From Halovenus sp. (GTDB taxonomy: Archaea; Halobacteriota; Halobacteria; Halobacteriales; Haloarculaceae): a stretch of 8,786 nt of DNA. Of this stretch, positions 1 to 5,606 are shown in pieces. The notes beneath the pieces were generated by a model. The model searched no databases. It was given only the letters and a program-made list of their open reading frames with translations, and was not told where the DNA came from. The position numbers and the translations under genes are program-made. Every line of letters begins with the position of its first letter. The stretch's first letter is position 1. The stretch is taken from assembly GCA_028275145.1 (NCBI GenBank), contig JAQCNG010000184.1, forward strand, positions 1 through 8,786, given 5' to 3'.

Positions 1-145
1 TTTCGAACTCCACGTCCTGTCCCTCTTCGAGGTCCGGGCCGCCGACGTCCTCCATGTGGAAGAACACGTCTTCGTCCGCATCCTCAGTCTCGATGAAACC
101 GTAACCGCCTGTGTCGTTGAAGAAGTCAACCGTTCCTTCTGCCAT
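1..145 (-). CDS. cspA: Cold-shock protein, CspA family (5' part, runs off the left edge)
   Basis: The reverse strand from the ATG at 145 reads MAEGTVDFFNDTGGYGFIET and continues for 48 codons to the window edge without a stop. This is the N-terminal two thirds of a cold-shock domain. The RNP1-type segment (GGYGFIET, residues 13-20) and the RNP2-type segment (DVFFHMEDV, about residues 26-34) are both visible, with the aromatic residues that stack on single-stranded nucleic acid. Haloarchaeal members are about 64 residues, so only the last strands are missing. The known family role is binding single-stranded RNA or DNA in the cytoplasm as an RNA chaperone. The gene is transcribed away from the rest of the window. 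Its start is the only ATG in a sensible place and lies 25 bases downstream of a TATA-like TTATCAA, which fits a leaderless or nearly leaderless message. Confidence 0.93.
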   Translation of the reverse strand, partial: MAEGTVDFFNDTGGYGFIETEDADEDVFFHMEDVGGPDLEEGQDVEFE

Positions 146-170
146 TGCGAATTAAGAGAGGATGGTCGCA

Positions 171-177
171 TTGATAA
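171..177 (-). promoter_or_regulatory. Probable TATA box of the cold-shock gene
   Basis: On the reverse strand TTATCAA lies 25 bases upstream of the cspA start codon, the spacing expected for an archaeal TATA box of a leaderless transcript. It sits at the edge of the acyl-CoA dehydrogenase remnant, so the promoter may have been rebuilt next to foreign or decayed sequence. Confidence 0.45.
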
Positions 178-189
178 CCCTTCCGAAGA

Positions 190-328
190 GACGCCACGGT
201 GGTTACACGGTTTCTCGCAGATTATCGTCGAGCGGTTCTACCGCGACGCGAAGATCACCCAGATCTGCGGGGGCACCACCGAAATCAAGAAAAACATCAT
301 CGCGCGCGAACTCCAGGTGGGTGCCTGA
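190..328 (+). pseudogene. Acyl-CoA dehydrogenase, C-terminal remnant
   Basis: The frame ending with TGA at 326-328 contains ERFYRDAKITQI, then CGGTTEIKKNIIARELQVGA. This is the hallmark C-terminus of acyl-CoA dehydrogenases, flavoenzymes that carry out the first oxidation of fatty-acid beta-oxidation. The usual motif is IYEGTSEIQ, in which the Glu is the catalytic base in medium-chain-type enzymes. Here Tyr-Glu has become Cys-Gly, so the catalytic residue is absent. Just upstream, the HGGY of the expected GGYG motif is in a different frame (about 194-205) from the following GFSQ (about 208-219), which indicates a two-base insertion or one-base loss. No dehydrogenase sequence precedes this point; cspA occupies the opposite strand from 145 leftwards. 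What remains is about 45 of roughly 380 codons. I read it as a decayed fragment, not a gene. Confidence 0.75.
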
Positions 329-427
329 GGCGTGCGTCTCTGTCTCCGGGCGCTCGGCGGCCGGGAGGATACCGGTAGCCGCTGGCAGGCCGGTCACAGC
401 CCGCCCGAGCCACAAAACAACGGCAAG

Positions 428-436
428 ATTGAATTA
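428..436 (+). promoter_or_regulatory. Probable promoter of the PRC-barrel/NOB1 pair
   Basis: The AT-rich run ATTGAATTA stands out from its GC-rich surroundings and ends 22 bases before the ATG at 459, suitable for an archaeal TATA element. A purine-rich stretch of six G followed by AG lies at 440-447 and could also act as a weak ribosome binding site. Confidence 0.4.
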
Positions 437-458
437 CGAGGGGGGAGAACAGTAGTTC

Positions 459-698
459 ATGTCAGAGATACTCGCTGAGAATCTCTCGGGCAAGGCGGTC
501 ATGGGCTCGGACGGTGCGGAGCTCGGCATGCTGTACAACATCACGATGAACCTCGATACGGGTCGTCTCGAGAATCTCGTCGTCGAACCCGCGGCGTCGT
601 ACGGCGGTGGTGACTTCCAGACCGACGACGACGGTCGGATGCGTATCCCGGTCCACCGCGTACAGGCGGTGAAAGACCACATGATCGTCGAGCGGTAG
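459..698 (+). CDS. PRC-barrel domain protein
   Basis: This 79-residue protein is a single PRC-barrel domain. The characteristic sequence NLSGKAVMGSDGAELGML (residues 8-25) gives the first beta strands, and the segment TGRLENLVVEPA follows. PRC barrels are small beta folds that mediate protein contacts. They occur alone in archaea, in the ribosome maturation factor RimM, and in photosynthetic reaction centres. In Haloferax, two free-standing PRC-barrel proteins (CdpB1 and CdpB2) have been linked to the SepF/FtsZ division apparatus. Whether this gene is an orthologue of either cannot be decided here. It has no signal peptide or membrane segment, so it is cytoplasmic. The NOB1 gene starts two bases after its stop codon, which argues strongly for co-transcription and suggests either a ribosome link or simple operon sharing. 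Confidence 0.9.
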   Translation: MSEILAENLSGKAVMGSDGAELGMLYNITMNLDTGRLENLVVEPAASYGGGDFQTDDDGRMRIPVHRVQAVKDHMIVER

Positions 699-700
699 GA

Positions 701-1159
701 ATGTACGTTCTCGACGCATCCGCGTTTATCCACGAGTACCACACCGACAACAGGATGGCGTCCATCCCGCTGGTGCGCGAGGAACTGGAGGGTGAACAGG
801 CCTACCGGTTCGACGCGCTGGAGGGGTCGGGGATGCATATGCACATACCCGACGGCGAGACGGTCGAGCGCATCGAGCGGGCGGCCCGCGAGACGGGTGA
901 TCTGGCGGAGCTGTCCCGGACGGACCTCCGCCTGCTCGCGGCGTCGTTCGAACTCGACGGTCGGCTGGTCACCGACGACTACGCCATGCAGAACGTCGCC
1001 GAGAAGCTCGAACTCGACCTGGAGGTTATCGCCCGCGATGGCATCGAGGAACAGCGAGACTGGCTGTTCCAGTGTGTCGGCTGTGGTCGCGAGTTCGAGG
1101 AGAACCACGACCGCTGTCCCGTCTGCGGGAGTGACCTCTCCCGGAAGAACCCGGCCTGA
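701..1159 (+). CDS. nob1: Endoribonuclease NOB1 (PIN domain plus zinc ribbon)
   Basis: This 152-residue protein matches archaeal NOB1, which cleaves the 3' end of pre-16S rRNA during late small-subunit maturation in the cytoplasm. The N-terminal PIN domain spans about residues 1-117 and shows the acidic metal-binding residues in order: Asp5 in YVLDASAFI, Glu27 in VREEL, Asp75 in LSRTDLRLLA, and Asp92/Asp93 in VTDDYAMQNVA. A zinc ribbon follows with Cys125-x2-Cys128 and Cys139-x2-Cys142, the arrangement that separates NOB1 from toxin-type PIN proteins. The protein is complete and of normal family length. The start at 701 is fixed by the canonical MYVLDAS beginning and by the two-base gap to the PRC-barrel gene. 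A T-rich tract after the stop probably ends the transcript. Confidence 0.95.
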   Translation: MYVLDASAFIHEYHTDNRMASIPLVREELEGEQAYRFDALEGSGMHMHIPDGETVERIERAARETGDLAELSRTDLRLLAASFELDGRLVTDDYAMQNVAEKLELDLEVIARDGIEEQRDWLFQCVGCGREFEENHDRCPVCGSDLSRKNPA

Positions 1160-1176
1160 CCCCGGCCCGCAGTCGA

Positions 1177-1350
1177 CTACCCGTTTTCCTTTTCGGTCAC
1201 CAGTCGCGCGAGGAGCGCCGCCGCCACCGCGAGGTACGCAACTGTGGCAGGAAGGAGGTATGCGGAGGCAAACGCCGCGACGGCGGCCACGTACGAGAGT
1301 CCCAGCAGGAGGAGCACAAAGCACACGACGACCAGCCGGTCGGAGTCCAT
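1177..1350 (-). CDS. Small two-helix membrane protein downstream of citrate synthase
   Basis: The reverse strand encodes 57 residues starting MDSDRLVVVCFVLLLLGLSY and ending with a charged tail (RLVTEKENG). Two hydrophobic stretches, about residues 5-27 and 30-50, are separated by a short Ala/Ser/Tyr turn with Pro34 at the start of the second. This predicts a helical hairpin in the membrane with both ends on the same side. The start codon lies 10 bases after the citrate synthase stop on the same strand, so it is probably the second gene of that operon. I recognise no family and assign no function. Support for its being real comes from the operon spacing, the halophile-like codon use (nearly every third base G or C) and the uninterrupted hydrophobic pattern. 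It is shorter than most annotation cut-offs. Confidence 0.72.
   Translation of the reverse strand: MDSDRLVVVCFVLLLLGLSYVAAVAAFASAYLLPATVAYLAVAAALLARLVTEKENG
1184..1194 (+). terminator. T-rich terminator after NOB1
   Basis: Two runs of four T separated by two C (TTTTCCTTTTC) lie 25 bases after the NOB1 stop codon. Oligo-T tracts in the non-template strand are the usual archaeal terminator signal. The tract overlaps the last codons of the small minus-strand gene at 1177-1350, so the two convergent transcripts share this space. Confidence 0.5.
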
Positions 1351-1360
1351 GTGGACCCGC

Positions 1361-2512
1361 TCACCGGTCGTCGAGTTCGACGAACACTCTACTGTCGGGG
1401 CCCGTGTAGCGACCGCGGGGCCGGATGAGACGGTTGTCGGCCTGGTACTCGAGGATGTGTGCGAGCCAGCCGCCCGACCGCGACATCGCGAAGATGGGCG
1501 TGTACATGTCGATTGGGATACCGAGTTGATAGTAGACAGAGCCCGAGTAGAAGTCGACGTTCGGGGCGATACCGTCCTCGGGGAGATTCTGCTCGTCGAC
1601 GAGATACTCCGCGATGGTCGAGGTGTACTCGAGCCACTTTGTCTCGCCGGAGGCCGACGCGAGGTCCTCGAGTTTCGACCGCAGAATCCTCGCGCGCGGG
1701 TCCGTCACGTTGTACACACGGTGACCCCACCCGGGGACGCGCTCGCCCTGTTCGACCTTCTCGATGACCCACTCGTGGGCGGTCATATCACTCTCGTCGA
1801 GTTCTATCAGCGCCTCCATCACGTCCTGGTTCGCGCCGCCGTGGAGCGGGCCCGAGAGCGCGCCGATACCGCCCGTGATGGAGCTGTAGACGTCCGCGAA
1901 CGTCGAGGCGACGACCATCGAGCCGAACGTCGAGGCGTTGAGCCCGTGGTCCGCGTGCAGCGTCAGCGCCATGTCGAACGTCTCGGCTGCCACCTCACCC
2001 GGCGGTTCGCCGGTGAGCATGTACAGAAAGTTGGCGGCATGAGAGAGGTCCTCGTCGGGTTCGACCGGTTGTTTGCCGCGGCGCAGACGGTCGTAGGCGG
2101 CCAGAATCGTCGGAATCCGCGCGATTACCCGCCGTCCCTTGCGCCGGGCGGCGTCCGAGTCACGGAGCGCCGCCTGTGCCTCGGGGTCGGTCGCCGAGAG
2201 CATCGAGACACCGGTCCGGAGTGCCGCCATCGGGCGTTCGTCCTCGGCGGCGAGCACGTCGAGCGTCTCGATCAGGTTCCCGTCGAGTGCGTGCTCGCTG
2301 GCCATCGCACCGGAGAACCGCTCCAGTTGCTCGCGCGTGGGCAGTGACCCGTGCCAGAGCAGATACAGGACCTCCTCGTAACTGGCCCCTGCCGCGAGGT
2401 CCTCGATGTCGTACCCCCGGTAGACGAGTTCACCGGCGTCGCCGTCGATGTGGCTGAGCTCTGACTCCGCGACGACCACACCCTCGAGGCCTTTCGCAAG
2501 TTGCTCCGTCAT
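1361..2512 (-). CDS. gltA: Citrate synthase
   Basis: This 383-residue protein is a full-length type I (archaeal/Gram-positive-size) citrate synthase, which condenses acetyl-CoA and oxaloacetate to citrate at the entry to the TCA cycle. The three catalytic residues are in place: His224 in GPLHGGAN, His264 in the signature GWGHRVYNVTDPR, and Asp320 in APNVDFYSG. The substrate-site segment HADHGLNAST (residues 186-195) and the C-terminal RPRGRYTGP are also present. The start at 2512 (MTEQLAKGLE) matches where the family begins, and a TATA box lies 23 bases upstream. Longer in-frame upstream sequence lacks the acidic composition and is not coding. A small membrane protein gene follows 10 bases downstream. 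The gene is sometimes named citZ or citA in haloarchaea. Confidence 0.97.
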   Translation of the reverse strand: MTEQLAKGLEGVVVAESELSHIDGDAGELVYRGYDIEDLAAGASYEEVLYLLWHGSLPTREQLERFSGAMASEHALDGNLIETLDVLAAEDERPMAALRTGVSMLSATDPEAQAALRDSDAARRKGRRVIARIPTILAAYDRLRRGKQPVEPDEDLSHAANFLYMLTGEPPGEVAAETFDMALTLHADHGLNASTFGSMVVASTFADVYSSITGGIGALSGPLHGGANQDVMEALIELDESDMTAHEWVIEKVEQGERVPGWGHRVYNVTDPRARILRSKLEDLASASGETKWLEYTSTIAEYLVDEQNLPEDGIAPNVDFYSGSVYYQLGIPIDMYTPIFAMSRSGGWLAHILEYQADNRLIRPRGRYTGPDSRVFVELDDR

Positions 2513-2535
2513 ACTCGTAGTTCTGAAGGCGGGGG

Positions 2536-2542
2536 AATAAAT
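2536..2542 (-). promoter_or_regulatory. TATA box of the citrate synthase operon
   Basis: On the reverse strand ATTTATT lies 23 bases before the start codon of citrate synthase and is the only AT-rich element in this GC-rich flank. The spacing implies transcription starting at or just before the ATG. Confidence 0.65.
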
Positions 2543-2690
2543 CATGCTGATTTGTGTCTGTCTGTTGCACGTCCGACCAGTGAACCCACCCCGGGGCTTC
2601 CTGCTGGCCGAACAGACCGGACCTGCGGGTGGACGGAGACAGTTCCCGGGCCACCGGCGGGCTTTTCTCCCGGGCTCACGTACAGAGCGT

Positions 2691-3143
2691 ATGTCTGTGC
2701 CAATCGACCCGGAGATGCTGACGGCAGACGATATCGGCGAGGAGCGCGCGACCCTCGAGATGGACCACGCGGCGGCAGTCGAGTTCGTCCGCGAGTGCTG
2801 TCTGTCGGCCGGGTTCGGCATCCCCGTGGAGTTCTCGCCGTCCGAGTTGCTCAACGAGAAGGTCGACGCCGACCGCGACCCGTACCACGTGCTCGGGGCG
2901 TGCAACCCCGAGATGGCCGACCGCGCGCTCGACGGCTCCGACCGAACGATGGGTGGACTGTTCCCGTGTAACGTCGTCGTCTGGGAGAGGGAGCCGGGGG
3001 TCCAGCAGGTGTATCACGTCTCTATCATGCGCATCGCGCGCCTGGTCGGGATGGCGCCCGACGACGAGGAGTGGGCGAACCTCGTCGCCGACACCGGTGA
3101 CATTGTCGACGAACTGTTCGAACAGATCCGTCGTGGGCCCTGA
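2691..3143 (+). CDS. DUF302 family protein
   Basis: The 150-residue acidic protein contains the DUF302 core, with PSELLNEKVDADRDPYHVLG followed by ACNPEMADRAL and then GGLFPCNVVVWE. The ACNP...LFPCNVVV pattern is the conserved heart of this family. DUF302 proteins are small cytoplasmic alpha/beta proteins of unknown biochemical role, sometimes associated with metal or sulfur metabolism; no function is assigned here. Cysteines at the ACNP and FPCN positions are conserved in the family and could bind a ligand. I chose the ATG at 2691 because codon bias and acidity begin there; the in-frame upstream ATG at 2544 would add non-halophilic sequence and overlap the citrate synthase promoter. The TGA stop is also the first base triplet of the 80-base hairpin element that follows. 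Confidence 0.85.
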   Translation: MSVPIDPEMLTADDIGEERATLEMDHAAAVEFVRECCLSAGFGIPVEFSPSELLNEKVDADRDPYHVLGACNPEMADRALDGSDRTMGGLFPCNVVVWEREPGVQQVYHVSIMRIARLVGMAPDDEEWANLVADTGDIVDELFEQIRRGP

Positions 3144-3223
3144 TACTGATTGTTGGGACTATCTACCGGGACGGTCGCACGCTGTCGTGCGGTCGATCCG
3201 GTAACGACTCGCAACAATCAGTA
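3144..3223 (+). repeat. 80-base hairpin element A with terminal inverted repeats
   Basis: The element starts TACTGATTGTTG (3144-3155) and ends with its exact reverse complement CAACAATCAGTA (3212-3223). The matching A/T bases at 3143 and 3224 extend the arms to 13 bases. Inside, 3164-3203 folds into a second stem, including GCACG (3177-3181) paired with CGTGC (3186-3190) around a four-base loop and ACCGG (3165-3169) opposite CCGGT (3198-3202). The triplet TGA flanks it on both sides (3141-3143 and 3224-3226), and the left copy is the stop codon of the DUF302 gene. Element B at 6405-6482 has the same size, ends, flanks and inner hairpin. It could be a non-autonomous mobile repeat or a structured 3' end of the DUF302 transcript. 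Confidence 0.8.
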
Positions 3224-3302
3224 TGAGCCGGCAAGCCCGTTCCTCGCAGGCCCGACGACCGTTCCACAGAGGGTCAAACGCGCGTTTCAGTCACCCGAAT
3301 CA

Positions 3303-3311
3303 GTTTATATA
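3303..3311 (+). promoter_or_regulatory. TATA box of the Tat lipoprotein gene
   Basis: GTTTATATA followed by CC is a strong archaeal TATA box, ending 20 bases before the ATG at 3332, so the message should be leaderless or nearly so. It is the clearest promoter in this part of the window. Confidence 0.75.
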
Positions 3312-3331
3312 CCGGGCCTGTACGGTGTGGT

Positions 3332-4297
3332 ATGAGAACGCTGACCCGACGTGAGGCGCTCGCAGGTGCAACGGGACTGGGCGCGGTTGCAATCGCTGGC
3401 TGTGTCTCCGGCAACGACGACAACGAGGACAACGGTGGGGACGCGGCCAACAGCGGCCCCGAGTCAGAAAACGACCAGGAAAACGGCGGGGAGTCCCGGG
3501 ACAACGGGGACGGCCAGGAAACGGAACTGGAACTCGTCGGGATGGAACTCACGGAGACGAGTGGTTCCTGTGGCTCGGGCGACCAGGTGGAGGCCTCGGC
3601 CGTGGACGGTGACATCACACTCACCGGCAAACTCCCGGCATCGAACCCGTGTCACGAGGCGGTTGTGAGAGACGGGACGATGGAGGACGGCTCACTCTCG
3701 ATGACAGTCGCAGTCGAGAGCACATCCGGGGAGAACGAGACCTGTGCCTCGTGTCTGGGTGTGGTCGACTACGAGGCAACGCTCGAGTTCTCGGAGGAAC
3801 TGACGGACCTCTCGGCGCTGTCCTCACTGACCGTCGAACACGGCGGGCGGAGTGGAGCGACACACACAATCGAGGAGGCCGGCGTCGTGAGCGGTGCCGG
3901 CTCCCGCGGGGACGGCGGTTCGGGAGACGACGCGACGGAGGCGGCTGTGCTCGCGCGCTCCATCGTGACCACCAACAGGGGATGCACCGGCGAGATTCCG
4001 CCCAGCAGCAGTCCGGAGCGCATCGACGCCGACGAGCAGACCGAGTTCTCACAGAGCGACGACACCGTCACGGTCGACGGGTCGCTGGTCGCATCGACAC
4101 CCTGTCACGAGGCCTACATCGACAGCGTGGGCTACGACAGCGGGACCCTGTCGCTGACCGTGGGCGTGGAGTCGAACACTGACCCCGACGAACTGTGCGT
4201 GGAGTGTCTCGCCGAGATCGAGTACGAGGCGACCGTCGACGTTGCCGAGGACGTCACCGTTCAATCTGTCTCGGTGGACCACATCCAGCGGACCTGA
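3332..4297 (+). CDS. Tat-exported lipoprotein with two cysteine-motif repeats
   Basis: The 321-residue protein begins with a twin-arginine signal (TRREALAG, Arg6-Arg7), a hydrophobic stretch and a lipobox AIAGC with Cys24 as the lipid anchor. It should therefore be exported folded and held on the outer face of the membrane. Residues 27-64 are an Asn/Asp/Glu/Gly-rich linker. Two homologous domains follow, at about residues 65-170 and 207-317. Each has one early Cys (80; 218), the motif PCHEA (Cys107; Cys258), then CxxCL and an xxYEAT strand (Cys138/141; Cys289/292). The spacing PCHEA to CxxC is exactly 31 residues in both. Four cysteines per domain could form two disulfides or a metal site; the His in PCHEA is a further possible ligand. 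I recognise no named family. The gene stands alone with its own strong TATA box. Confidence 0.88.
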   Translation: MRTLTRREALAGATGLGAVAIAGCVSGNDDNEDNGGDAANSGPESENDQENGGESRDNGDGQETELELVGMELTETSGSCGSGDQVEASAVDGDITLTGKLPASNPCHEAVVRDGTMEDGSLSMTVAVESTSGENETCASCLGVVDYEATLEFSEELTDLSALSSLTVEHGGRSGATHTIEEAGVVSGAGSRGDGGSGDDATEAAVLARSIVTTNRGCTGEIPPSSSPERIDADEQTEFSQSDDTVTVDGSLVASTPCHEAYIDSVGYDSGTLSLTVGVESNTDPDELCVECLAEIEYEATVDVAEDVTVQSVSVDHIQRT

Positions 4298-4407
4298 CCG
4301 CGCTCGACATAGTCGCCGGCGACGAGGGCGGCGCCACCGGAGGGGCTCACAGTCGACCCGGTCTCCGTGGCCCACGTCGTCGCTGTCTCCGGGTCCGAAC
4401 CGCAGGG

Positions 4408-4415
4408 GATAACTT
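4408..4415 (+). promoter_or_regulatory. Possible TATA element of mptA
   Basis: GATAACTT is the only AT-rich element at suitable distance (22 bases) before the mptA start codon. It is a weak match and is offered only because no better candidate exists in 4298-4437. Confidence 0.3.
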
Positions 4416-4437
4416 GACTCCCGCGTAACCGTACTCG

Positions 4438-5367
4438 ATGAGTCAGCAACTGCCGGACGTGCAGGCGACGAGTCCCGACGTACAGGTCGGTCTGAACCGG
4501 GTTGGCGTCACAGGGGTCGAGAAACTCGTCGAGGTGGCCCGCCCAGAGAAACGCCCGATTGTACTGATGGCCGACTTCGAGGTGTACGTCGACCTTCCCT
4601 CCTGGCGGAAGGGGGCGGATATGAGCCGGAACATGGAGGTTGTCGACGAGGTGCTGGAGACAGCTGTCAGTGAACCGACCTACCGGGTCGAGGATGTCTG
4701 TGGAGATGCCGCCGAACAACTGCTCGAGAAACACGAGTACACGACACAGACCGAGGTGCGGATGGAGGCAGAGTACATCGAGCGCGAGGAGACACCGGTT
4801 TCCGAGCGTCCGACCCAGCACGCCACGAATATAATCGCCAGCGCGACCGCAACCGAGGACGGCACCCGCGCCGAGGTGGGCACGGAGGTCACCGGTATGA
4901 CGGTGTGTCCCTGCTCGCAGGGGATGTCGACGAGTCGCGCCCGGGAGACGCTGCAGGACCTCGATGTCGAACCGGCTGTCGTCGACGCGTTTCTCGAGGA
5001 GGTTCCCCAACCCGGCCACTCCCAGCGTGGTCACGCCACGCTCACTATCGAGGCCGACGGCGCACCCGAGGTCGACATCAGGAATCTCATCGAGGTGGCC
5101 CGCGACGCGATGAGCGCGCGCATCTACAATCTCGCAAAGCGTCCCGACGAGGACCACATGACAATCGAAGCACACCGCGACGCAAAGTTCGTCGAGGACT
5201 GCGTGCGCGCGATGGCCGAGGGTGTCGTCGAACAGTTCCCGCACCTGCCCGACGACGCCATCGTGACGATGAAACAGTCCAACGACGAGTCCATCCACCA
5301 GCACAACGCCCACGCCGAACGGGTCGCCGACTTCGCCACCATCCGCTCCGAGGTCGACGAGCGCTGA
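4438..5367 (+). CDS. mptA: GTP cyclohydrolase MptA (FolE2/type IB family)
   Basis: This 309-residue protein is a complete member of the FolE2/MptA branch of GTP cyclohydrolases. The signature [20 protein letters not shown] (residues 45-64) is unmistakable. The metal-site cysteine motif TVCPCSQG holds Cys157 and Cys159, GHSQRGHA holds His194 and His199, and [14 protein letters not shown] holds His287 and His289. The archaeal enzyme is metal-dependent and converts GTP to 7,8-dihydroneopterin 2',3'-cyclic phosphate, the first pterin intermediate. In Haloferax volcanii the equivalent gene is needed for tetrahydrofolate and for the archaeosine tRNA modification. The protein is cytoplasmic. It is not closely followed by another pathway gene: 239 bases separate it from the next gene. 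Confidence 0.95.
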   Translation: MSQQLPDVQATSPDVQVGLNRVGVTGVEKLVEVARPEKRPIVLMADFEVYVDLPSWRKGADMSRNMEVVDEVLETAVSEPTYRVEDVCGDAAEQLLEKHEYTTQTEVRMEAEYIEREETPVSERPTQHATNIIASATATEDGTRAEVGTEVTGMTVCPCSQGMSTSRARETLQDLDVEPAVVDAFLEEVPQPGHSQRGHATLTIEADGAPEVDIRNLIEVARDAMSARIYNLAKRPDEDHMTIEAHRDAKFVEDCVRAMAEGVVEQFPHLPDDAIVTMKQSNDESIHQHNAHAERVADFATIRSEVDER

Positions 5368-5425
5368 GGACGGCAGACGGTCGGCGCGCAGTCGCGCTGG
5401 TCGGCTCCATCGGCGGACCACCCTC

Positions 5426-5431
5426 TTTATA
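5426..5431 (+). promoter_or_regulatory. Orphan TATA box between mptA and the 2H phosphoesterase gene
   Basis: TTTATA within CTCTTTATACG is a good TATA match in otherwise GC-rich sequence, but no plausible reading frame begins in the following 150 bases. Transcription would start near 5453-5457 and enter a stretch with two stem-loops. It could serve a small RNA or an upstream promoter for the gene at 5607. Confidence 0.4.
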
Positions 5432-5494
5432 CGTGCTGAACCGACTATCCGTGCCTGGTGCAGGGCATTTCGCACCCGTCTCCCTGAGAGAGCA

Positions 5495-5527
5495 GTTAAA
5501 CCGGCCGTAGTTTGGAAACGGTTTTAC
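5495..5527 (+). other. Stem-loop in the mptA/phosphoesterase gap
   Basis: GTTAAACCG (5495-5503) pairs with CGGTTTTAC (5519-5527) with eight of nine base pairs and a 15-base loop. A second smaller stem, GGTGC (5457-5461) with GCACC (5472-5476), lies upstream, and a T-rich AATTTT (5551-5556) downstream. With the TATA box at 5426 these could outline a roughly 100-base transcript. Nothing identifies its type. Confidence 0.35.
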
Positions 5528-5575
5528 GCCACCCTTCACGAGACTCTCCTAATTTTGACAGCTAGTGAGTCGACA

Positions 5576-5582
5576 TTTATTA
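5576..5582 (+). promoter_or_regulatory. TATA box of the 2H phosphoesterase gene
   Basis: TTTATTA lies 24 bases upstream of the ATG at 5607, ideal for a leaderless archaeal message. The hexamer TGAGTC occurs on both sides of it, at 5566-5571 and at 5588-5593, 22 bases apart. Confidence 0.65.
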
Positions 5583-5584
5583 GT

Positions 5585-5601
5585 TACTGAGTCACTCAGT
5601 A
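5585..5601 (+). promoter_or_regulatory. Palindromic operator candidate between TATA box and start codon
   Basis: TACTGAGTCACTCAGTA is a palindrome with perfect eight-base arms around a central C. It starts two bases after the TATA box and ends five bases before the ATG, so a bound protein would block polymerase at the start site. This is the standard position of archaeal repressor sites. A related sequence sharing the ten bases CACTCAGTAT occurs on the minus strand at 7068-7086. Confidence 0.6.
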
Positions 5602-5606
5602 TTGCT

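Noticed and set aside
434..1324. Minus-strand open frame opposite the PRC-barrel and NOB1 genes
   Set aside because: Both plus-strand genes are firmly identified by domain motifs; the antisense frame has no recognisable domain.
1244..2347. Plus-strand open frame across citrate synthase
   Set aside because: It is an Arg-rich shadow of the citrate synthase gene with no family signature.
4261..5475. Long minus-strand open frame opposite mptA (about 400 codons)
   Set aside because: It is antisense to a certain MptA gene. The composition is Arg/His/Gly/Leu-rich and non-acidic, as expected for a mirror frame of GC-rich halophile coding sequence.
5565..5606. GTG at 5565 as start of the 2H phosphoesterase
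   Set aside because: It lies upstream of the TATA box, so the region would not be in the transcript from that promoter, and the added residues include the palindrome.
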